Assembly (NCBI GenBank): GCA_032717465.1
Contig: CM064732.1
Span: forward strand, 30,598,138 to 30,662,137
Direction: 5' to 3'
Origin: Coenobita brevimanus
Taxonomy: Eukaryota; Arthropoda; Malacostraca; Decapoda; Coenobitidae
Length of the DNA: 64,000 nucleotides
Both the position numbers and the translations under genes were made by a program. Within the stretch, counting starts at the first letter, position 1, and each line of letters begins with the position of its first letter. Of the stretch, positions 55,951-64,000 are shown one piece after another. The notes below the pieces were generated by a model that saw nothing but the letters and a program-made list of their open reading frames with translations, was not told the DNA's origin and searched no databases.

Positions 55951-57420
55951 GACTGTTATGTAGAAAGTGACTGGAGGCAAGTGGTGAGGGACGGTGCTTT
56001 CTGTTGCCTGATGGACAATGTTACCAACATGCAAAATATCAGGGCTGTGCATCCCTCACAATTTTTGTGGGACGAACGTGATAATTGGGCTTCTAAAAGG
56101 CGTACAGCTGACCCCCCCTCCCCAAGCTGCTCAAGAGGTGTACAGCAGTTTACTGGAGTAGGGCGATATAGTTCCCGGATATTGCTATCATCGTCTAGTG
56201 ATACTCTCAGAGCCTGATCAGCATTTGTATCCTTGCCCATGTTTGCTGATGTTAACACAATGTCATCATTGGGAGGAAGCAAAAGGTATGCCGAAATCTA
56301 TGCGTTTTTTGACACACCAGCGAATTTACCATCCCAGTCTGCACCAGTGACATGATGGAAGACTAATCAGTCCTCTTGATTTTTCATTTCCACTGGCTGC
56401 CACTTGTTCACGAACATCGATTGCTCTATGTTTCGTTCTTTTTCCAGTCATCATGTGAAGAATTGTGAATACACCTAGTTGGCCATTTGTGGCCAAGTCC
56501 ATCAGAAGAATAGGAACATCTGTATCTGGAGACCATACATTAATCTTTTTATGTTTAGACTCTTACTAAATCCAACACATGCAGTGAGATCAACGTGTCA
56601 GTTTCCTCATGGCCATGAGTCTTCATGTCATTGGGTAGTAGATCAGGACGATAGGACCGGACTTGGTCTTTGTAACACACGACTAGGTCTTATATTGAGT
56701 CCTTGAAAGCTTCTAAAAGAGCATTTGCTAAAAACTCTGTTAGTTGTGATTTGGTATTAGTGTTTGAAAGAGGGTTTTTTTAAAGACTCCTTAGCAATGC
56801 TCATTTCATCATGAATCACAAACTTCATTCCGGACGTTTCTCAGCTCATTTGGCTCTTGTCTTCTTCTTCAAAGATACCTCCAAGTAACGGTCAAATATG
56901 ACCCGTCCTTGTTGGTAACCTTTGATAAGACCAGTAATCTGCTTCACAAGACATATCTCAGGATGATACATTTTTGTCATGGCAGATGTCTCCGTCATAC
57001 TTTGCAAAATCGCCATGGCATGATAAATGATCACTATCTTTTCCCACACCAGACAGACCAAACACTGCTTCGTCTGTTTCTGCAACTTCAGGTGTGTCAA
57101 CATCCATTCTTTCAGTGGGTTTATCCTGTGGTTGTTCCTTTCCTCTCCAACATTTAGATTCTGTACTGCGTGCATGATGTTGCCTTTATCTGTTGGAATG
57201 AGTAGTGTTCCGTCGCTGGCAAATAGAGATTTTAGGACAATGGATATTTCGTAGTCCCCAACGGTGGCGGGCAGCTTTGGTACTAACTCTGGCTAACAGA
57301 GAATCGTGCAAGCAAATGTCGTTCCTCTCTCAGCTTGAGGACCATATCTTTCACACGAACTGTCTGTTTGGCCATCCACGTGGATTGGGTCTTCAATTTA
57401 AATTTAAGTGAAATATGACC

Positions 57421-58019
57421 TAATCTTGACCCAGGCTATTTCTTTGACTACAGACATGATAACAAATTTCAAGGAGGTTCATCTACCTGAAAAGAACTAA
57501 CTCATACAAATGAAAATCGCAGTTTTAGTTCTTGTGTCTGAAATGCTGCCATGTTGAGAATAAGAAAATTAAAGAAAATTATTATTTTAGATATGACCTT
57601 GACCTACAGTGTACAACCTTTACCTTAGGCCAAAATGTTTTGAAATCAGCTGATTCTGAAAATGAATTATTTTTCAGTCAGTTATCATCCCAAGTCCAGG
57701 TTGCATCCTTAGAACTATCACTTCAAGGAGTTGACCTTGACCTTTTTATGCGACCTTGACCCCAGATGACCTTGAAACTTACTTCAGTCAACTGAGCAAC
57801 ATTCACACTATTGACTCACCTACAAATATCCCCTGTAGTGCTTAAATCATTGCAAAGATATGCCTATTTCTATTTATAAGCATCTCTTGAAAGGTCAAGG
57901 TCATTCTGATGTCACATGACCTGCATAATGAGGTCAGAAAATTTGTTACCATCCATTTTCATAATCCTTACATCTAAATGGTACGATTTCTACCCTTAAC
58001 TCAATTTGGGCATTAAATT
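57421..58019. other. No gene; TGACCT-rich stretch
   Basis: TGACCTTGACC and its complement recur near 57594, 57729, 57750, 57767 and 57892. Confidence 0.6.
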
Positions 58020-58138
58020 CATATTTATCTATCTGTCTATCTATTGCCAGACGCCATAATCCCGTGTGGGGTGGCCATTTGACTTTGAGTTATTTGTTTT
58101 ACAGGGAGGGGCACTAACCCTCCACCAACCCACTTGAT
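58020..58138 (-). mobile_element. Miniature RTE derivative: 5' and 3' ends joined
   Basis: From the left there is a (ATCT)n tail, then ATTGCCAGACGCCATAATCC and GTGTGGGGTGGCC. This is the RTE 3' terminus as at 21722-21755. Only about 30 bp later GGGAGGGGCACTAACCCTCC and ACCAACCC appear, the RTE 5' leader as at 24785-24815. All coding sequence between has gone. Confidence 0.7.
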
Positions 58139-58149
58139 ACGTAGGGAGC

Positions 58150-58400
58150 ACGTATGGTTTGGTTATATGGTTACCACCCAGCGCTGTAAATGGTTTCTTG
58201 GCTTACAGGAAACCATTTGGCTTGTCACTCAACGTAAAGCCACCTGTAACGGAAAGCAAAACAATAAGTAGTGACAGGAAAGATGGGAGAAATAGGAAGA
58301 GAGGAGGGCAGGCACAGAAAAAGAATGATAAAGGCTAAGGAAGAAGTAGACAGCACTACATCAAGTGAGTGGATGATGGTCGCCACCACCTCCTACGGGA
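58150..58400 (+). repeat. Rep-A dispersed repeat, copy 4
   Basis: TTTGGTTATATGGTTACCAC, CCAGCGCTGTAAATGG, CCATTTGGCTTGTCACTCA, a purine-rich middle, then GACAGCACTACATCAAGTGA and GTGGATGATGG. It directly follows the miniature RTE. Confidence 0.8.
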
Positions 58401-60115
58401 CCCAAATTTATGACATGACCTACCACAATATTACGACATCGAGAAGCCTGTTTCACATTAACCCATTTCAGGGTGACAATGGTAAATGGAGTTTTATTAC
58501 TGTGACTGACAGTCAAATGAACTTCCACTCAGTGATGTCTTTTTGAAACTGAAGATTTAAATAGTCAAACCACCCCACATTTATAACAGTTGTGCAGTAC
58601 TACCTGCACTATACTTCTGTGGCTGAAACGACTGGACATTAATTTGCTCTCTTTTGCTAATAGGACAATGTATTATGCCTAAACAAACTAGGGAATATCA
58701 TGATTGATATATGGTGTGGAAACTCAGGCATCCTCGTTGGCATGATGACATCATATACTCAGGAACCTGCATATACTCAGGAACCTGTAGATAAGTAGGA
58801 TCGTCAGTACTGAAATGAAAATTTCCATGTGTCTTTCTAATATATGTTATATTACAGTGTTTTAACATTCTACTTATTATTCTTCCAGAGTGGGTCATCA
58901 TTTGCACTTAATGCCCACCTGTTAATATTAACTGCAGCAACAGAGTATCAATTAAATGAAAACATGAGCTATTTATGGCACAAGTTCTCCCCATCATAAC
59001 AGCCCATTAGCTGCAAGAATGGAAACTTAGGTAGGCTGTGATTGCAAAGTTCAGATCAATTCATTATATACTCCAGGCTGTATTCATAAAACATTTGTGG
59101 CTGGTGAAATGTAGGACTGAGCATGGAACTCTGAATCTCCTCCCATTCTAAATGTTAACTTTCTATTATTTATTCAACTATTGTTTCTGTACTTTCATCC
59201 CTACATGTTAGCAGTTTTTTATAATATTTCTTTTTCTATTTTATCATCTTTTATGGAAACTAGCTACCAAAAACACATTAACTTTACTGTAAAATGTCTT
59301 TCAACGTATGATAATTGCTACTGAGATTATTGATATAGCATTATGTAAAATGCTCACATGGAATGGGGCAGCTAAAACCTGTGGAGTTTTTCATGTTCTG
59401 AAAAGAGTTCTGAGTGCTAGAGAATGTTTTTAGGCTGTAACTTCAGTATTGTAGCGTGAATGTTGCTCTATGTATAAGAAACTTTTCTGGTTGTTGAGAA
59501 GTGTTTTGATGCATAACAAGCTCGTGTATGTCCTTGTTTTGGAGTTATCACTGATGAAGAAAGCAAAGAAAGAAAGACAAAGAACAAAATCGATATTTTT
59601 ACGACCTGATTTCGCCACTCAAACGTAGGTTAGCGGGGCTTTGTGAGTAGTTTCGCACTTAATCAGTGAAGGTCTTTTAGTCTGTATGCTTAAAGTTGGG
59701 ATTCATGAGCGTTTTGGTGTGCACTGTACTTTATGTTCAGAACGCCATTTTGAACATGTGCCTTACCCACGCAGTGATGGGTACCACCATTACTAACAGT
59801 ACTGCATAAGAATAATGGCCCATAATAAACTCTATAATCATTAATAACAAAAACATCAACAGGATCGTAACTTATCGAGGAAAAAAAAATGAGATGTTTC
59901 TTAAATGTCTCCACAGAAATATATTGTTTTACAGACATTTGCACCTTATTATGTAATAACGATGTTGCATCAGAAAACAGAATCAAAAGGACACTGTTTT
60001 ACTGCTTTAGGCTCCCCAAGACGTAGGCGGCTATCAGTGCTAAGTAAAGTATTCAGGATCCACGGCAAGGGGATGCAACATTGCTGCCTAACACTGGATT
60101 CACTGATATTAACTT
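58401..60115. other. No gene recognised
   Basis: AT-rich. A short direct repeat ATATACTCAGGAACCTG occurs twice near 58752-58790. Nothing else assignable. Confidence 0.45.
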
Positions 60116-60119
60116 AGCT

Positions 60120-61023
60120 TAAAATTATTGTCTCTTCATCTTGAATGGCGAACTGCAAAGAGTTTCACATTAGAATATGGTGCTAGTAACAGAAAAGTAC
60201 TATGGACAGATGTAGAGCCATAGTAATGTCCTACTCTGCAAAAGAAATGCAGAATGATGAAAAACTCTGTCCAACTTAGGTGGACGAACTAAAGCAGTAT
60301 GTTACAAGGCACTAGACTGCTTGCATGCAGTTCGTATACTTCCAAGCAATGCCAACAGCTGACAAAATTATGCCTGACGAGTAATTACAGTGTGGCAGAA
60401 TTTGGCAAGTGGAATTCCATTGTTTAAAACTCTAAATTAGTATTACATATACCATTATCCAGCAGCTAGTTCCCTTTAACTCTTGTAAAAAATATGTAGT
60501 GATGTTAACTACATCATGGTTGAGACAACAACCTACTTCTATTCCACCTATTGCCAGAAGATGTTATTCAGCTGAGAATGAGTCGTAGGAGTCAGCGTTA
60601 ATACTAACTTCATTAACCCTCTCGTGGTGTACACAACTGTAGTACAGTATTTTATTGCAATTAAAACTACACGATTATATTCAGCTATGATTGAGTCATA
60701 GGAGCCTGAGTGTGATAAGATGTACATTGCGTCCGATAAAATATATACCGAGGCTCCTAGTACATATTTCAGGCTGGAGAGTTTTTTTTTGTTTTTTTTT
60801 TCTCTCTCAGCATTATTGAACCCCTTTAGAAAACGTTACTTGTACATTACTCTCAGATTCCCATGACCAGTCCTCAGTAAATTACAATCGTTTGACGTTA
60901 GCGTCATTTAAATACTGGAGTTGCCTTGTACATGACATGCTTAAAGTATTTCATTATTTTACCTATGAATCAAAGTTTTCAAAGATTCCAAATAAATGTT
61001 TAGAAATATTATATAGTAGATTT

Positions 61024-61075
<52 letters not shown>

Positions 61076-61200
61076 AACTGTTGCGTGGCGGATTTCGCGA
61101 GGGCTGGATATAATGGGATGAATAAGATAGTTGGCCGAGATAAGACCGTCAGAGAGAGAGAGGGAGAGAGAGAGAGGAGTTGTTTAAACTGATCGTAAAC
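60120..61200 (+). repeat. Large duplication, unit 1 (contains Rep-C and Rep-B parts)
   Basis: Shares with 61960-63140, in the same order: CATCTTGAATGGCGAACTGC, AAGGCACTAGACTGCTTGCA with TGCAGTTCG (60309-60337), GTGGAATTCCATTGTTTAAAA, a Rep-B core at 60505-60725, a reverse Rep-B end near 60840-60925, then TTTTAGGAGAGAGAG entering (GA)n at about 61026-61070. Confidence 0.75.
61026..61070. repeat. (GA)n microsatellite
   Basis: About 22 GA units at the end of duplication unit 1. Confidence 0.95.
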
Positions 61201-61959
61201 CAATTTATGGGTATTGCTAGTTAATCTGGCCTTGTCTTAATAAACATACTGTTTACTTGCCGGGAGCAAAGACTATTGAGAATAGCAGAACAAAATGTTC
61301 TTTTCCTGCCAACAAACAGGCCATCATCCAGGAGAACGAAGCCCCTGAGAAATTGTTGATCACTAAAAAGTTGTAATAATAATGTTGCTGCCAGCACTAA
61401 TAATCAGGAAGAGTCATGCCTATAACCTTTCACTGTATAATTTGTCATTTTGCAATGTAAGACTACTATACAATCACCTTTTTATCAACGTATCTCTCAG
61501 TATGCGTACATGTGCGATCTCTCAGTTAATTTTCTGAGCGTAAGACTCGAAAGCGCTAAAATCAGTTATGCCCAAGTAGGCTATTTTGTGCCGGGCATAA
61601 CTTTTTATTATTATGAATGCATATCACATAATGATAACTGACACATCCTTATTACAAGCTACCAGCAGCCACAGAATATATTGAAGTTAGGTTTAGATAG
61701 TCCAGACGACTTAAAAGGAGACCACCGTGCCTCCTTGGCAGCGTTTATAAAATAAACGAGGAAAAAACAGAAGGAAATCTCTAACATCCCTTAGACTGGA
61801 ACTGTGTCTCATTAACACCGACCTGAGACTTCCACCACCGTGCCACCGAGGCGCAGTACCTTGTCCTTGTAATCCCAGCTGCTGCTGGATGTTGTTTTAG
61901 TGTTTATTCAGCACAGGTCGAGGAATACTGCCACTGTACTGTTCACATGAACTTGACAT
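61201..61959. other. Spacer between duplication units, nothing recognised
   Basis: No domain-bearing frame or repeat boundary seen. Confidence 0.45.
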
Positions 61960-63087
61960 AGACTTATCATCTCGCCATTTTGAATGCTGAGCTGCAAAGA
62001 GGTTTGTGCTAGAACATACTGCTAGTCTCGAAGAACTACTATAGAAGGATGCAAAATAGTACTGTCTTACGCTGTCAAAGAGCTATATGAAATGTGCTGC
62101 AAAAGGATGAAAATCACCGCCAAGATAAGACGGACCAACGACAGTGTTATGTTACGAGGCACTAGACTGCTTGCATGCAGTTCGCATAGCCTACTGTACT
62201 TCCTATACGTAGCAGTGTCATCAAGTAGAGAAGTTTGTCTGGCTTAACTATAATGTGACAGAAGTTGGTGGATGGAATTCTAGCTCAGTTGTAAAAGAAT
62301 GTGAAATTGTACTATTATTACCATCATCCTGCAGCTTGTTCGTTTTTGAGCCAGGTGGAGGAAGTCGATGGTCATTGTTTTTGTATCAAATGTATCTGTG
62401 TGTGTCTGTCTGTGTCGAAAACACAAATCTCAGAAAATATTGATTGTAGAAGGAAAAGTTATTAATAAAAGTTGTTTAGAGTCACAGTTTGAGATGGGAG
62501 TCATCCAGGATGGATATATAATTGTCAAGTTTTCATCTAATAGTCAACCTGGCTCACAGATGACGCGTAGTCTTGCATTTTTTTTTCTTTAAGAAAAATA
62601 CAGGGATATTAACCATCACATGGCCGAGACAACTCTGTATTTCTATTGCATCTGATGCCAGACGAATGAGTCGTGTTAGTCCTTGTTGATTAAGATCCCG
62701 TCAAGTCTCTCGTGGTGTAGATGTATCATTTGACAGCAGCTAAAGACAGACTTTTATATTCAAATGGGAGTGAGTCACTGGCGTTTAAAAATGCTGGATT
62801 TCCTTTGAATCCACTGAGTTTAATTCCAAGGCCTTTTGTAACACAGGAACAAGTAAAGGAAAATTTTTGCCCCTGCGTCATTAAAACATTTCAGAAATCT
62901 TCACTGGTATCAGCATTCTCAGACTCCCATGACAGCCTCAACTAGATAAAATCATCTGACGCTACCTTGAATGGAATACTAAAAGAGCTTCGATCATGGC
63001 AGGGTTCATGTATATGATAACTACCATAAATCTCTCTTGTATACCGATTCTAGAAAAAAGTTTAACAACCAATACTCTTCGTTTTAG

Positions 63088-63140
<53 letters not shown>
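61960..63140 (+). repeat. Large duplication, unit 2
   Basis: CATTTTGAATGCTGAGCTGC, GAGGCACTAGACTGCTTGCA (62156-62175), GGATGGAATTCTAGCTCAG, the Rep-B core near 62615-62770, the reverse Rep-B end near 62885-63000, then CGTTTTAGGAGAAAGAGAG and (GA)n at about 63090-63138. The offset from unit 1 grows from about 1.84 to 2.06 kb through insertions. Confidence 0.75.
63090..63138. repeat. (GA)n microsatellite
   Basis: About 24 GA units at the end of duplication unit 2. Confidence 0.95.

Positions 63141-64000
<860 letters not shown>

Larger units (their letters stand above)
53640..57420 (-). pseudogene. Scattered pseudogene of a PIN/FEN-like protein with cysteine-rich C-terminus
   Basis: Blocks run in one direction on the minus strand. 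GDYEISIVLKSLFASDGTLL and DKGNIMHAVQNL lie near 57290-57150. KGYQQGRVIFDRYLEVSLKK lies near 56930-56870, and HGHEETDTLISLHVLD near 56620-56575. VWSPDTDVPILLMDLATNGQ lies near 56540-56480, and FHHVTGADWDGKFAGVSKN near 56360-56305. A 2-kb foreign stretch intervenes, then LSPTRGTLLSHILRANYISV and LPPPELNEWEVNPAGGYLSV near 53965-53810. The end near 53755-53650 is a cysteine cluster (ELIKCGC, a stop, then GSCDAAKCSCLKNGLLC and TALCKCTDCLN). The HEExDT, SPDTDV and TGxD blocks are those of PIN/FEN-like nuclease folds. I recognise the layout as a multicopy invertebrate family of unknown function. Frameshifts, stops and the insertion make it dead. Confidence 0.65.

Noticed and set aside
55831..56282. 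Opposed open frames of 128 and 108 codons as new genes
   Set aside because: The minus frame begins with text continuing the PIN-like pseudogene and then loses similarity; the plus frame is its complement.

Overview
This window is repeat-dominated arthropod DNA, most likely from a decapod crustacean. That placement is an inference from four things: very long GA, CA and AT microsatellites; a short interstitial CCTAA tract (the arthropod telomere motif); CR1-like, jockey-like and RTE-like LINEs of the kinds common in decapods; and an absence of any recognisable single-copy host gene. I found no intact host coding gene, rRNA, true tRNA gene, CRISPR array or prokaryote-style operon. Almost everything that can be explained is a mobile element, usually broken and often nested inside another.

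Region by region. 1-4.66 kb holds a decayed CR1-like LINE, then a 5'-truncated RTE LINE, then a scrap of antisense CR1. 4.67-11.79 kb is a three-layer nest. A pogo/Tigger-like DNA transposon has been entered by a Ty3/gypsy-class LTR element on the minus strand, which was itself entered by a tRNA-derived SINE. The LTR element has protease, integrase, RT and RNase H in the unusual order PR-INT-RT-RH (Gmr1-like). 12.3-15.6 kb is a jockey-like LINE (minus strand) carrying a hAT-like MITE. 16.26-18.8 kb is the second ORF of a CR1-like LINE (minus). 19.3-20.8 kb is a broken copy of a widespread uncharacterised invertebrate protein family. 21.15-25.5 kb is a CR1-type ORF1 with an SGNH-esterase-like tail, split by a nearly full-length RTE LINE (21.7-24.85 kb, minus).

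25.5-44 kb is mostly microsatellite and short elements: an interstitial telomere-like tract, a 298-bp hAT MITE with a target duplication, two tRNA-like SINEs, and a 1.14-kb Tigger MITE with perfect 24-bp termini and a relic of its transposase DNA-binding domain. An inverted pair of a dispersed repeat (here called Rep-A) flanks that MITE. 44.0-46.9 kb is a second, older RTE-type LINE. 47-51 kb has tandem units of another dispersed repeat (Rep-B) and a cluster of AGGTCA direct repeats. 51.3-52.1 kb is an internally deleted mariner. 53.6-57.4 kb is a scattered minus-strand pseudogene of a large PIN/FEN-like protein with a cysteine-rich tail. 58.0-58.4 kb joins a miniature RTE derivative to a Rep-A copy. 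60.1-63.1 kb is a direct duplication of about 1.85-2 kb. The window ends in GA/CT microsatellite.

The parts do not form a pathway. They form a stratigraphy of insertions. The most useful biology is the LTR element with integrase ahead of RT, the nested chronologies that date it, the MITE and SINE families whose boundaries can be read here, and several dispersed repeats I could not assign.
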